Assembly (NCBI GenBank): GCA_037893225.1
Contig: JAZGUH010000407.1
Coordinates: 682,001 to 746,000 of the forward strand
Direction of reading: 5' to 3'
Source: Hippasteria phrygiana
Taxonomy: Eukaryota > Echinodermata > Asteroidea > Valvatida > Goniasteridae
Length of the DNA stretch: 64,000 nucleotides
Each line of letters begins with the position of its first letter. The first letter of the stretch is position 1. Positions 25,751-39,970 of this stretch are shown here, piece after piece. The notes beneath the pieces were generated by a model that saw only the letters and a list, made by a program, of their open reading frames with translations, made no database searches and had not been told where the DNA came from. Both the position numbers and the translations under genes were made by a program.

Positions 25751-26363
25751 AGAGTTAACACTTGTGGAGAAAATTCAAACCTCGCAATGTTTATTTTCTT
25801 CCCGGCCACCATCTGTGTTCAGATTACCTTTTATTTATTGCTCCATGCCTGTCAAATTCCCTGGGGTATGGACTTGCTTTACTCATTCATAATTGCATGA
25901 AATATCAACCAAATTCAGTAATTTTGACATGTATGGATAGCTTAGATCTGGCGCTACATGTTGCAATCATCGGCGGCTTCTTAGAGTTAAAACTTGTGGA
26001 GAAAATTCAAACCTCGCAATGTTTATTTTCTTTCCGGCCACCATCTGTGTACATGTTACCGTCTATTTATTGCTCCATGCATGTCAAATTCCCTGGGGTA
26101 TGGACTTGCTTTACTCATTCATAATTGCATGAAATATCAACCAAATTCAGTAATTTTGACATGTATGGATAGCTTAGATCTGGCGGTACATGTTGCAATT
26201 ATCGGCGGCTTCTTAGAGTTAAAACTTGTGGAGAAAATTCAAACCTCGCAATGTTTATTTTCTTTCCGGCCAACATCTGTGTGCATATTACCTTCTATTT
26301 ATTGCTCCATGCATGTCAAATTCCCTAGGGTATGACTTGCTTTACTCATTCATAATTGCATGA
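25751..26363. repeat. Transition monomers following a duplicated class A unit
   Basis: Two adjacent class A units share the otherwise rare CTGTGTTCAG (near 25586 and 25818), indicating duplication of one monomer. They are followed by a class B unit and a class C unit of 231 bp with ATGCATG instead of the usual ATGCCTG (near 26312). Confidence 0.82.
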
Positions 26364-27217
26364 AATATCAACCAAATTCTGTAATTTTGACATGTATGGA
26401 TAGCTTAGATCTGGCGCTACATGTTGCAATTATCGGCGGCTTCTTAGAGTTAAAACTTGTGGAGAAAATTCAAACCTCGCAATGTTTATTTTCTTTCCGG
26501 CCAACATCTGTGTGCATATTACTTTCTATTTATTGCTCCATGCCTGTCAAATTCCCTGGGGTATGGACTTGCTTTACTCATTCATAATTGCATGAAATAT
26601 CAACCAAATTCAGTAGTTTTGACATGTATGGATAGCTTAGATCTGGCGCTACATGTTGCAATTATCGGCGGCTTCTTAGAGTTAACACTTGTGGAGAAAA
26701 TTCAAACCTCGCAATGTTTATTTTCTTCCCGGCCACCATCTGTGTGCAGATTACCTCTTATTTATTGCTCCATGCCTGTCAAATTCCCTGGGGTATGGAC
26801 TTGCTTTACTCATTCATAATTGCATGAAATATCAACCAAATTCAGTAATTTTGACATGTATGGATAGCTTAGATCTGGCGCTACATGTTGCAATTATCGG
26901 CGGCTTCTTAGAGTTAAAACTTGTGGAGAAAATTCAAACCTCGCAATGTTTATTTTCTTTCCGGCCAACATCTGTGTGCATATTACCTTCTATTTATTGC
27001 TCCATGCATGTCAAATTCCCTAGGGTATGACTTGCTTTACTCATTCATAATTGCATGAAATATCAACCAAATTCTGTAATTTTGACATGTATGGATAGCT
27101 TAGATCTGGCGCTACATGTTGCAATTATCGGCGGCTTCTTAGAGTTAACACTTGTGGAGAAAATTCAAACCTCGCAATGTTTATTATCTTCCCGGCCACC
27201 ATCTGTGTGCAGATTAC
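26364..27217. repeat. Distant copy of 14080-14933 (offset 12,284 bp)
   Basis: About 3.7 monomers, in order D-A-C-A, match a segment 12.3 kb upstream, including AATTCAGTAGTTTTG (near 14325 and 26609) and TTATTATCTTCCC (14898, 27182). A private AATTCTGTAATTTTG appears in two monomers of this copy (near 26377 and 27072), 695 bp apart, which suggests a further three-monomer exchange here. The match ends where upstream has TTAGC and this copy TTACC. Confidence 0.85.
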
Positions 27218-29391
27218 CTCTTATTTATTGCTCCATGCCTGTCAAATTCCCTGGGGTATGGACTTGCTTTACTCATTCATAATTGCATGAAATATCAACC
27301 AAATTCAGTAATTTTGACATGTATGGATAGCTTAGATCTGGCGGTACATGTTGCAATTATCGGCGGCTTCTTAGAGTTAAAACTTGTGGAGAAAATTCAA
27401 ACCTCGCAATGTTTATTTTCTTTCCGGCCAACATCTGTGTGCATATTACTTTCTATTTATTGCTCCATGCCTGTCAAATTCCCTGGGGTATGGACTTGCT
27501 TTACTCATTCATAATTGCATGAAATATAAACCAAATTCAGTAGTTTTGACATGTATGGATAGCTTAGATCTGGCGCTACATGTTGCAATTATCGGCGGCT
27601 TCTTAGAGTTAAAACTTGTGGAGAAAATTCAAACCTCGCAATGTTTATTTTCTTTCCGGCCAACATCTGTGTGCAGATTACCTCTTATTTATTGCTCCAT
27701 GCCTGTCAAATTCCCTGGGGTATGGACTTGCTTTACTCATTCATAATTGCATGAAATATCAACCAAATTCAGTAATTTTGACATGTATGGATAGCTTAGA
27801 TCTGGCGCTACATGTTGCAATTATCGGCGGCTTCTTAGAGTTAAAACTTGTGGAGAAAATTCAAACCTCGCAATGTTTATTTTCTTTCCGGCCAACATCT
27901 GTGTACATGTTACCGTCTATTTATTGCTCCATGCATGTCAAATTCCCTGGGGTATGGACTTGCTTTACTCATTCATAATTGCATGAAATATCAACCAAAT
28001 TCAGTAATTTTGACATGTATGGATAGCTTAGATCTGGCGCTACATGTTGCAATTATCGGCGGCTTCTTAGATTTAACACTTGTGGAGAAAATTCAAACCT
28101 CGCAATGTTTATTTTCTTCCCGGCCACCATCTGTGTGCAGATTACCTTTTATTTATTGCTCCATGCCTGTCAAATTCCCTGGGGTATGGACTTGCTTTAC
28201 TCATTCATAATTGCATGAAATATAAACCAAATTCAGTAGTTTTGACATGTATGGATAGCTTAGATCTGGCGCTACATGTTGCAATTATCGGCGGCTTCTT
28301 AGAGTTAACACTTGTGGAGAAAATTCAAACCTCGCAATGTTTATTATCTTCCCGGCCACCATCTGTGTGCAGATTACCTCTTATTTATTGCTCCATGCCT
28401 GTCAAATTCCCTGGGGTATGGACTTGCTTTACTCATTCATAATTGCATGAAATATCAACCAAATTCAGTAATTTTGACATGTATGGATAGCTTAGATCTG
28501 GCGGTACATGTTGCAATTATCGGCGGCTTCTTAGAGTTAAAACTTGTGGAGAAAATTCAAACCTCGCAATGTTTATTTTCTTTCCGGCCAACATCTGTGT
28601 GCATATTACTTTCTATTTATTGCTCCATGCCTGTCAAATTCCCTGGGGTATGGACTTGCTTTACTCATTCATAATTGCATGAAATATAAACCAAATTCAG
28701 TAGTTTTGACATGTATGGATAGCTTAGATCTGGCGCTACATGTTGCAATTATCGGCGGCTTCTTAGAGTTAAAACTTGTGGAGAAAATTCAAACCTCGCA
28801 ATGTTTATTTTCTTTCCGGCCAACATCTGTGTGCAGATTACCTCTTATTTATTGCTCCATGCCTGTCAAATTCCCTGGGGTATGGACTTGCTTTACTCAT
28901 TCATAATTGCATGAAATATCAACCAAATTCAGTAATTTTGACATGTATGGATAGCTTAGATCTGGCGCTACATGTTGCAATTATCGGCGGCTTCTTAGAG
29001 TTAAAACTTGTGGAGAAAATTCAAACCTCGCAATGTTTATTTTCTTTCCGGCCAACATCTGTGTACATGTTACCGTCTATTTATTGCTCCATGCATGTCA
29101 AATTCCCTGGGGTATGGACTTGCTTTACTCATTCATAATTGCATGAAATATCAACCAAATTCAGTAATTTTGACATGTATGGATAGCTTAGATCTGGCGC
29201 TACATGTTGCAATTATCGGCGGCTTCTTAGATTTAACACTTGTGGAGAAAATTCAAACCTCGCAATGTTTATTTTCTTCCCGGCCACCATCTGTGTGCAG
29301 ATTACCTTTTATTTATTGCTCCATGCCTGTCAAATTCCCTGGGGTATGGACTTGCTTTACTCATTCATAATTGCATGAAATATAAACCAAA
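27090..29391. repeat. 5-mer higher-order repeat, 1160-bp period, two copies
   Basis: Bases about 27090-28231 recur at 28250-29391, exactly five 232-bp monomers with none shortened. The order is A-D-A-B-A. Markers are TTATTATCTTCCC (27182, 28342) and AGTAGTTTTGAC with TATAAACCAAATTC (near 27530 and 28690), a combination of the class-linked TATAAACC with the usual AAATTC. The match ends at TATAAACCAAATTC against TATAAACCAAATAC. A third copy of the second half lies at 40.5-42.4 kb. Confidence 0.93.
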
Positions 29392-30349
29392 TACAGTAAT
29401 TTTGACATGTATGGATAGCTTAGATCTGGCGCTACATGTTGCAATCATCGGCGGCTTCTTAGAGTTAAAACTTGTGGAGAAAATTCAAACCTCGCAATGT
29501 TTATTTTCTTTCCGGCCACCATCTGTGTACATGTTACCGTCTATTTATTGCTCCATGCATGTCAAATTCCCTGGGGTATGGACTTGCTTTACTCATTCAT
29601 AATTGCATGAAATATCAACCAAATTCAGTAATTTTGACATGTATGGATAGCTTAGATCTGGCGGTACATGTTGCAATCATCGGCGGCTTCTTAGAGTTAA
29701 AACTTGTGGAGAAAATTCAAACCTCGCAATGTTTATTTTCTTTCCGGCCAACATCTGTGTGCATATTACCTTCTATTTATTGCTCCATGCCTGTCAAATT
29801 CCCTAGGGTATGGACTTGCTTTACTCATTCATAATTGCATGAAATATCAACCAAATTCAGTAATTTTGACATGTATGGATAGCTTAGATCTGGCGCTACA
29901 TGTTGCAATCATCGGCGGCTTCTTAGAGTTAAAACTTGAGGAGAAAATTCAAACCTCGCAATGTTTATTTTCTTTCCGGCCACCATCTGTGTACATGTTA
30001 CCGTCTATTTATTGCTCCATGCATGTCAAATTCCCTGGGGTATGGACTTGCTTTACTCATTCATAATTGCATGAAATATCAACCAAATTCAGTAATTTTG
30101 ACATGTATGGATAGCTTAGATCTGGCGGTACATGTTGCAATTATCGGCGGCTTCTTAGAGTTAAAACTTGTGGAGAAAATTCAAACCTCGCAATGTTTAT
30201 TTTCTTTCCGGCCAACATCTGTGTGCATATTACTTTCTATTTATTGCTCCATGCCTGTCAAATTCCCTGGGGTATGGACTTGCTTTACTCATTCATAATT
30301 GCATGAAATATCAACCAAATTCAGTAATTTTGACATGTATGGATAGCTT

Positions 30350-30582
30350 AGATCTGGCGGTACATGTTGCAATTATCGGCGGCTTCTTAGATGTTAAAAC
30401 TTGTGGAGAAAATTCAAACCTCGCAATGTTTATTTTCTTTCCGGCCAACATCTGTGTACATATTACTTTCTATTTATTGCTCCATGCCTGTCAAATTCCC
30501 TGGGGTATGGACTTGCTTTACTCATTCATAATTGCATGAAATATCAACCAAATTCAGTAATTTTGACATGTATGGATAGCTT
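30350..30582. repeat. 233-bp monomer with single-T insertion (first of three)
   Basis: Distance between AGATCT sites is 233 bp, because TAGAGTTAAAAC has become TAGATGTTAAAAC (extra T at 30392). The same unit occurs at 32439-32671 and 33832-34064. It is class D-like but has TACATATTACTTTC in place of GCATATTACTTTC, a mosaic of class B and D marks. One insertion copied three times makes it a clean tracer. Confidence 0.95.
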
Positions 30583-32438
30583 AGATCTGGCGCTACATGT
30601 TGCAATTATCGGCGGCTTCTTAGAGTTAACACTTGTGGAGAAAATTCAAACCTCGCAATGTTTATTTTCTTCCCGGCCACCATCTGTGTGCAGATTACCT
30701 CTTATTTATTGCTCCATGCCTGTCAAATTCCCTGGGGTATGGACTTGCTTTACTCATTCATAATTGCATGAAATATCAACCAAATTCAGTAATTTTGACA
30801 TGTATGGATAGCTTAGATCTGGCGCTACATGTTGCAATTATCGGCGGCTTCTTAGAGTTAAAACTTGTGGAGAAAATTCAAACCTCGCAATGTTTATTTT
30901 CTTTCCGGCCAACATCTGTGTACATGTTACCGTCTATTTATTGCTCCATGCATGTCAAATTCCCTGGGGTATGGACTTGCTTTACTCATTCATAATTGCA
31001 TGAAATATCAACCAAATTCAGTAATTTTGACATGTATGGATAGCTTAGATCTGGCGCTACATGTTGCAATTATCGGCGGCTTCTTAGATTTAACACTTGT
31101 GGAGAAAATTCAAACCTCGCAATGTTTATTTTCTTCCCGGCCACCATCTGTGTGCAGATTACCTTTTATTTATTGCTCCATGCCTGTCAAATTCCCTGGG
31201 GTATGGACTTGCTTTACTCATTCATAATTGCATGAAATATAAACCAAATACAGTAATTTTGACATGTATGGATAGCTTAGATCTGGCGCTACATGTTGCA
31301 ATCATCGGCGGCTTCTTAGAGTTAAAACTTGTGGAGAAAATTCAAACCTCGCAATGTTTATTTTCTTTCCGGCCACCATCTGTGTACATGTTACCGTCTA
31401 TTTATTGCTCCATGCATGTCAAATTCCCTGGGGTATGGACTTGCTTTACTCATTCATAATTGCATGAAATATCAACCAAATTCAGTAATTTTGACATGTA
31501 TGGATAGCTTAGATCTGGCGGTACATGTTGCAATCATCGGCGGCTTCTTAGAGTTAAAACTTGTGGAGAAAATTCAAACCTCGCAATGTTTATTTTCTTT
31601 CCGGCCACCATCTGTGTACATGTTACCGTCTATTTATTGCTCCATGCATGTCAAATTCCCTGGGGTATGGACTTGCTTTACTCATTCATAATTGCATGAA
31701 ATATCAACCAAATTCAGTAATTTTGACATGTATGGATAGCTTAGATCTGGCGGTACATGTTGCAATCATCGGCGGCTTCTTAGAGTTAAAACTTGTGGAG
31801 AAAATTCAAACCTCGCAATGTTTATTTTCTTTCCGGCCAACATCTGTGTGCATATTACCTTCTATTTATTGCTCCATGCCTGTCAAATTCCCTAGGGTAT
31901 GGACTTGCTTTACTCATTCATAATTGCATGAAATATCAACCAAATTCAGTAATTTTGACATGTATGGATAGCTTAGATCTGGCGCTACATGTTGCAATCA
32001 TCGGCGGCTTCTTAGAGTTAAAACTTGAGGAGAAAATTCAAACCTCGCAATGTTTATTTTCTTTCCGGCCACCATCTGTGTACATGTTACCGTCTATTTA
32101 TTGCTCCATGCATGTCAAATTCCCTGGGGTATGGACTTGCTTTACTCATTCATAATTGCATGAAATATCAACCAAATTCAGTAATTTTGACATGTATGGA
32201 TAGCTTAGATCTGGCGGTACATGTTGCAATTATCGGCGGCTTCTTAGAGTTAAAACTTGTGGAGAAAATTCAAACCTCGCAATGTTTATTTTCTTTCCGG
32301 CCAACATCTGTGTGCATATTACTTTCTATTTATTGCTCCATGCCTGTCAAATTCCCTGGGGTATGGACTTGCTTTACTCATTCATAATTGCATGAAATAT
32401 CAACCAAATTCAGTAATTTTGACATGTATGGATAGCTT

Positions 32439-32671
32439 AGATCTGGCGGTACATGTTGCAATTATCGGCGGCTTCTTAGATGTTAAAACTTGTGGAGAAA
32501 ATTCAAACCTCGCAATGTTTATTTTCTTTCCGGCCAACATCTGTGTACATATTACTTTCTATTTATTGCTCCATGCCTGTCAAATTCCCTGGGGTATGGA
32601 CTTGCTTTACTCATTCATAATTGCATGAAATATCAACCAAATTCAGTAATTTTGACATGTATGGATAGCTT
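32439..32671. repeat. 233-bp monomer, second copy
   Basis: Same inserted T (32481) and same GTACATATTACTTTC as the unit 2089 bp upstream. It marks the second copy of the 9-mer. Confidence 0.95.
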
Positions 32672-33831
32672 AGATCTGGCGCTACATGTTGCAATTATCG
32701 GCGGCTTCTTAGAGTTAACACTTGTGGAGAAAATTCAAACCTCGCAATGTTTATTTTCTTCCCGGCCACCATCTGTGTGCAGATTACCTCTTATTTATTG
32801 CTCCATGCCTGTCAAATTCCCTGGGGTATGGACTTGCTTTACTCATTCATAATTGCATGAAATATCAACCAAATTCAGTAATTTTGACATGTATGGATAG
32901 CTTAGATCTGGCGCTACATGTTGCAATTATCGGCGGCTTCTTAGAGTTAAAACTTGTGGAGAAAATTCAAACCTCGCAATGTTTATTTTCTTTCCGGCCA
33001 ACATCTGTGTACATGTTACCGTCTATTTATTGCTCCATGCATGTCAAATTCCCTGGGGTATGGACTTGCTTTACTCATTCATAATTGCATGAAATATCAA
33101 CCAAATTCAGTAATTTTGACATGTATGGATAGCTTAGATCTGGCGCTACATGTTGCAATTATCGGCGGCTTCTTAGATTTAACACTTGTGGAGAAAATTC
33201 AAACCTCGCAATGTTTATTTTCTTCCCGGCCACCATCTGTGTGCAGATTACCTTTTATTTATTGCTCCATGCCTGTCAAATTCCCTGGGGTATGGACTTG
33301 CTTTACTCATTCATAATTGCATGAAATATAAACCAAATACAGTAATTTTGACATGTATGGATAGCTTAGATCTGGCGCTACATGTTGCAATCATCGGCGG
33401 CTTCTTAGAGTTAAAACTTGAGGAGAAAATTCAAACCTCGCAATGTTTATTTTCTTTCCGGCCACCATCTGTGTACATGTTACCGTCTATTTATTGCTCC
33501 ATGCATGTCAAATTCCCTGGGGTATGGACTTGCTTTACTCATTCATAATTGCATGAAATATCAACCAAATTCAGTAATTTTGACATGTATGGATAGCTTA
33601 GATCTGGCGGTACATGTTGCAATTATCGGCGGCTTCTTAGAGTTAAAACTTGTGGAGAAAATTCAAACCTCGCAATGTTTATTTTCTTTCCGGCCAACAT
33701 CTGTGTGCATATTACTTTCTATTTATTGCTCCATGCCTGTCAAATTCCCTGGGGTATGGACTTGCTTTACTCATTCATAATTGCATGAAATATCAACCAA
33801 ATTCAGTAATTTTGACATGTATGGATAGCTT

Positions 33832-34064
33832 AGATCTGGCGGTACATGTTGCAATTATCGGCGGCTTCTTAGATGTTAAAACTTGTGGAGAAAATTCAAA
33901 CCTCGCAATGTTTATTTTCTTTCCGGCCAACATCTGTGTACATATTACTTTCTATTTATTGCTCCATGCCTGTCAAATTCCCTGGGGTATGGACTTGCTT
34001 TACTCATTCATAATTGCATGAAATATCAACCAAATTCAGTAATTTTGACATGTATGGATAGCTT
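33832..34064. repeat. 233-bp monomer, third copy
   Basis: Same inserted T (33874), here only 1393 bp after the previous copy. That spacing shows three monomers were lost from this higher-order unit. Confidence 0.95.
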
Positions 34065-37000
34065 AGATCTGGCGCTACATGTTGCAATTATCGGCGGCTT
34101 CTTAGAGTTAACACTTGTGGAGAAAATTCAAACCTCGCAATGTTTATTTTCTTCCCGGCCACCATCTGTGTGCAGATTACCTCTTATTTATTGCTCCATG
34201 CCTGTCAAATTCCCTGGGGTATGGACTTGCTTTACTCATTCATAATTGCATGAAATATCAACCAAATTCAGTAATTTTGACATGTATGGATAGCTTAGAT
34301 CTGGCGCTACATGTTGCAATTATCGGCGGCTTCTTAGAGTTAAAACTTGTGGAGAAAATTCAAACCTCGCAATGTTTATTTTCTTTCCGGCCAACATCTG
34401 TGTACATGTTACCGTCTATTTATTGCTCCATGCATGTCAAATTCCCTGGGGTATGGACTTGCTTTACTCATTCATAATTGCATGAAATATCAACCAAATT
34501 CAGTAATTTTGACATGTATGGATAGCTTAGATCTGGCGCTACATGTTGCAATTATCGGCGGCTTCTTAGATTTAACACTTGTGGAGAAAATTCAAACCTC
34601 GCAATGTTTATTTTCTTCCCGGCCACCATCTGTGTGCAGATTACCTTTTATTTATTGCTCCATGCCTGTCAAATTCCCTGGGGTATGGACTTGCTTTACT
34701 CATTCATAATTGCATGAAATATAAACCAAATACAGTAATTTTGACATGTATGGATAGCTTAGATCTGGCGCTACATGTTGCAATCATCGGCGGCTTCTTA
34801 GAGTTAAAACTTGTGGAGAAAATTCAAACCTCGCAATGTTTATTTTCTTTCCGGCCACCATCTGTGTACATGTTACCGTCTATTTATTGCTCCATGCATG
34901 TCAAATTCCCTGGGGTATGGACTTGCTTTACTCATTCATAATTGCATGAAATATCAACCAAATTCAGTAATTTTGACATGTATGGATAGCTTAGATCTGG
35001 CGGTACATGTTGCAATCATCGGCGGCTTCTTAGAGTTAAAACTTGTGGAGAAAATTCAAACCTCGCAATGTTTATTTTCTTTCCGGCCAACATCTGTGTG
35101 CATATTACCTTCTATTTATTGCTCCATGCCTGTCAAATTCCCTAGGGTATGACTTGCTTTACTCATTCATAATTGCATGAAATATCAACCAAATTCAGTA
35201 ATTTTGACATATATGGATAGCTTAGATCTGGCGCTACATGTTGCAATTATCGGCGGCTTCTTAGAGTTAACACTTGTGGAGAAAATTCAAACCTCGCAAT
35301 GTTTATTTTCTTCCCGGCCACCATCTGTGTGCAGATTACCTTTTATTTATTGCTCCATGCCTGTCAAATTCCCTGGGGTATGGACTTGCTTTACTCATTC
35401 ATAATTGCATGAAATATCAACCAAATTCAGTAATTCTGACATGTATGGATAGCTTAGATCTGGCGCTACATGTTGCAATTATCGGCGGCTTCTTAGAGTT
35501 AAAACTTGTGGAGAAAATTCAAACCTCGCAATGTTTATTTTCTTTCCGGCCAACATCTGTGTGCATATTACCTTCTATTTATTGCTCCATGCCTGTCAAA
35601 TTCCCTAGGGTATGGACTTGCTTTACTCATTCATAATTGCATGAAATATCAACCAAATTCAGTAATTTTGACATGTATGGATAGCTTAGATCTGGCGGTA
35701 CATGTTGCAATCATCGGCGGCTTCTTAGAGTTAAAACTTGTGGAGAAAATTCAAACCTCGCAATGTTTATTTTCTTTCCGGCCACCATCTGTGTACATGT
35801 TACCGTCTATTTATTGCTCCATGCATGTCAAATTCCCTGGGGTATGGACTTGCTTTACTCATTCATAATTGCATGAAATATCAACCAAATTCAGTAATTT
35901 TGACATGTATGGATAGCTTAGATCTGGCGGTACATGTTGCAATTATCGGCGGCTTCTTAGAGTTAAAACTTGTGGAGAAAATTCAAACCTCGCAATGTTT
36001 ATTTTCTTTCCGGCCAACATCTGTGTGCATATTACTTTCTATTTATTGCTCCATGCCTGTCAAATTCCCTGGGGTATGGACTTGCTTTACTCATTCATAA
36101 TTGCATGAAATATCAACCAAATTCAGTAATTTTGACATGTATGGATAGCTTAGATCTGGCGCTACATGTTGCAATTATCGGCGGCTTCTTAGAGTTAACA
36201 CTTGTGGAGAAAATTCAAACCTCGCAATGTTTATTTTCTTCCCGGCCACCATCTGTGTGCAGATTACCTCTTATTTATTGCTCCATGCCTGTCAAATTCC
36301 CTGGGGTATGGACTTGCTTTACTCATTCATAATTGCATGAAATATCAACCAAATTCAGTAATTTTGACATGTATGGATAGCTTAGATCTGGCGCTACATG
36401 TTGCAATTATCGGCGGCTTCTTAGAGTTAAAACTTGTGGAGAAAATTCAAACCTCGCAATGTTTATTTTCTTTCCGGCCAACATCTGTGTGCATATTACT
36501 TTCTATTTATTGCTCCATGCCTGTCAAATTCCCTGGGGTATGGACTTGCTTTACTCATTCATAATTGCATGAAATATCAACCAAATTCAGTAATTTTGAC
36601 ATGTATGGATAGCTTAGATCTGGCGCTACATGTTGCAATTATCGGCGGCTTCTTAGAGTTAACACTTGTGGAGAAAATTCAAACCTCGCAATGTTTATTT
36701 TCTTCCCGGCCACCATCTGTGTGCAGATTACCTCTTATTTATTGCTCCATGCCTGTCAAATTCCCTGGGGTATGGACTTGCTTTACTCATTCATAATTGC
36801 ATGAAATATCAACCAAATTCAGTAATTTTGACATGTATGGATAGCTTAGATCTGGCGCTACATGTTGCAATTATCGGCGGCTTCTTAGAGTTAAAACTTG
36901 TGGAGAAAATTCAAACCTCGCAATGTTTATTTTCTTTCCGGCCAACATCTGTGTACATGTTACCGTCTATTTATTGCTCCATGCATGTCAAATTCCCTGG

Positions 37001-39970
37001 GGTATGGACTTGCTTTACTCATTCATAATTGCATGAAATATCAACCAAATTCAGTAATTTTGACATGTATGGATAGCTTAGATCTGGCGCTACATGTTGC
37101 AATTATCGGCGGCTTCTTAGATTTAACACTTGTGGAGAAAATTCAAACCTCGCAATGTTTATTTTCTTCCCGGCCACCATCTGTGTGCAGATTACCTTTT
37201 ATTTATTGCTCCATGCCTGTCAAATTCCCTGGGGTATGGACTTGCTTTACTCATTCATAATTGCATGAAATATAAACCAAATACAGTAATTTTGACATGT
37301 ATGGATAGCTTAGATCTGGCGCTACATGTTGCAATCATCGGCGGCTTCTTAGAGTTAAAACTTGTGGAGAAAATTCAAACCTCGCAATGTTTATTTTCTT
37401 TCCGGCCACCATCTGTGTACATGTTACCGTCTATTTATTGCTCCATGCATGTCAAATTCCCTGGGGTATGGACTTGCTTTACTCATTCATAATTGCATGA
37501 AATATCAACCAAATTCAGTAATTTTGACATGTATGGATAGCTTAGATCTGGCGGTACATGTTGCAATCATCGGCGGCTTCTTAGAGTTAAAACTTGTGGA
37601 GAAAATTCAAACCTCGCAATGTTTATTTTCTTTCCGGCCAACATCTGTGTGCATATTACCTTCTATTTATTGCTCCATGCCTGTCAAATTCCCTAGGGTA
37701 TGACTTGCTTTACTCATTCATAATTGCATGAAATATCAACCAAATTCAGTAATTTTGACATATATGGATAGCTTAGATCTGGCGCTACATGTTGCAATTA
37801 TCGGCGGCTTCTTAGAGTTAACACTTGTGGAGAAAATTCAAACCTCGCAATGTTTATTTTCTTCCCGGCCACCATCTGTGTGCAGATTACCTTTTATTTA
37901 TTGCTCCATGCCTGTCAAATTCCCTGGGGTATGGACTTGCTTTACTCATTCATAATTGCATGAAATATCAACCAAATTCAGTAATTCTGACATGTATGGA
38001 TAGCTTAGATCTGGCGCTACATGTTGCAATTATCGGCGGCTTCTTAGAGTTAAAACTTGTGGAGAAAATTCAAACCTCGCAATGTTTATTTTCTTTCCGG
38101 CCAACATCTGTGTGCATATTACCTTCTATTTATTGCTCCATGCCTGTCAAATTCCCTAGGGTATGGACTTGCTTTACTCATTCATAATTGCATGAAATAT
38201 CAACCAAATTCAGTAATTTTGACATGTATGGATAGCTTAGATCTGGCGGTACATGTTGCAATCATCGGCGGCTTCTTAGAGTTAAAACTTGTGGAGAAAA
38301 TTCAAACCTCGCAATGTTTATTTTCTTTCCGGCCACCATCTGTGTACATGTTACCGTCTATTTATTGCTCCATGCATGTCAAATTCCCTGGGGTATGGAC
38401 TTGCTTTACTCATTCATAATTGCATGAAATATCAACCAAATTCAGTAATTTTGACATGTATGGATAGCTTAGATCTGGCGGTACATGTTGCAATTATCGG
38501 CGGCTTCTTAGAGTTAAAACTTGTGGAGAAAATTCAAACCTCGCAATGTTTATTTTCTTTCCGGCCAACATCTGTGTGCATATTACTTTCTATTTATTGC
38601 TCCATGCCTGTCAAATTCCCTGGGGTATGGACTTGCTTTACTCATTCATAATTGCATGAAATATCAACCAAATTCAGTAATTTTGACATGTATGGATAGC
38701 TTAGATCTGGCGCTACATGTTGCAATTATCGGCGGCTTCTTAGAGTTAAAACTTGTGGAGAAAATTCAAACCTCGCAATGTTTATTTTCTTTCCGGCCAA
38801 CATCTGTGTGCATATTACTTTCTATTTATTGCTCCATGCCTGTCAAATTCCCTGGGGTATGGACTTGCTTTACTCATTCATAATTGCATGAAATATCAAC
38901 CAAATTCAGTAATTTTGACATGTATGGATAGCTTAGATCTGGCGCTACATGTTGCAATTATCGGCGGCTTCTTAGAGTTAACACTTGTGGAGAAAATTCA
39001 AACCTCGCAATGTTTATTTTCTTCCCGGCCACCATCTGTGTGCAGATTACCTCTTATTTATTGCTCCATGCCTGTCAAATTCCCTGGGGTATGGACTTGC
39101 TTTACTCATTCATAATTGCATGAAATATCAACCAAATTCAGTAATTTTGACATGTATGGATAGCTTAGATCTGGCGCTACATGTTGCAATTATCGGCGGC
39201 TTCTTAGAGTTAAAACTTGTGGAGAAAATTCAAACCTCGCAATGTTTATTTTCTTTCCGGCCAACATCTGTGTGCATATTACTTTCTATTTATTGCTCCA
39301 TGCCTGTCAAATTCCCTGGGGTATGGACTTGCTTTACTCATTCATAATTGCATGAAATATCAACCAAATTCAGTAATTTTGACATGTATGGATAGCTTAG
39401 ATCTGGCGCTACATGTTGCAATTATCGGCGGCTTCTTAGAGTTAACACTTGTGGAGAAAATTCAAACCTCGCAATGTTTATTTTCTTCCCGGCCACCATC
39501 TGTGTGCAGATTACCTCTTATTTATTGCTCCATGCCTGTCAAATTCCCTGGGGTATGGACTTGCTTTACTCATTCATAATTGCATGAAATATCAACCAAA
39601 TTCAGTAATTTTGACATGTATGGATAGCTTAGATCTGGCGCTACATGTTGCAATTATCGGCGGCTTCTTAGAGTTAAAACTTGTGGAGAAAATTCAAACC
39701 TCGCAATGTTTATTTTCTTTCCGGCCAACATCTGTGTACATGTTACCGTCTATTTATTGCTCCATGCATGTCAAATTCCCTGGGGTATGGACTTGCTTTA
39801 CTCATTCATAATTGCATGAAATATCAACCAAATTCAGTAATTTTGACATGTATGGATAGCTTAGATCTGGCGCTACATGTTGCAATTATCGGCGGCTTCT
39901 TAGATTTAACACTTGTGGAGAAAATTCAAACCTCGCAATGTTTATTTTCTTCCCGGCCACCATCTGTGTG
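33935..39970. repeat. 11-mer/12-mer higher-order repeat (2551/2783 bp)
   Basis: Bases about 33935-36198 recur at 36486-38749 with an offset of 2551 bp (11 monomers, one of 231). From about 35930-37187 the matching offset to 38713-39970 is 2783 bp (12 monomers), so one class D monomer was gained between the two parts, near 38520-38750. AATTCTGACATG marks both copies (near 35433 and 37984). The match ends inside a monomer near 39970, where GCAG is replaced by GCAT; that unit is the chimera described separately. Confidence 0.9.

Larger units (their letters stand above)
29431..34812. repeat. 9-mer higher-order repeat (2089 bp) with a 6-mer derivative (1393 bp)
   Basis: Bases about 29431-31330 recur at about 31520-33419 with a 2089-bp period, nine monomers of which one has 233 bp. 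Then about 31955-33419 recurs at 33348-34812 with a 1393-bp period, six monomers including the 233-bp one. The third copy therefore lacks three monomers of the nine. Markers are CTTGAGGAGAAAA (29939, 32028, 33421), TAGATGTTAAAAC (inserted T at 30392, 32481, 33874) and GTACATATTACTTTC (near 30457, 32546, 33939). The shift from 9-mer to 6-mer is a textbook result of unequal exchange inside a higher-order array. Confidence 0.93.

Noticed and set aside
30168..34021. 123-codon reading frames with an altered second half at 30168, 32257 and 33650
   Set aside because: The inserted T of the 233-bp monomer shifts the frame. This is one satellite variant copied three times, not a different protein.
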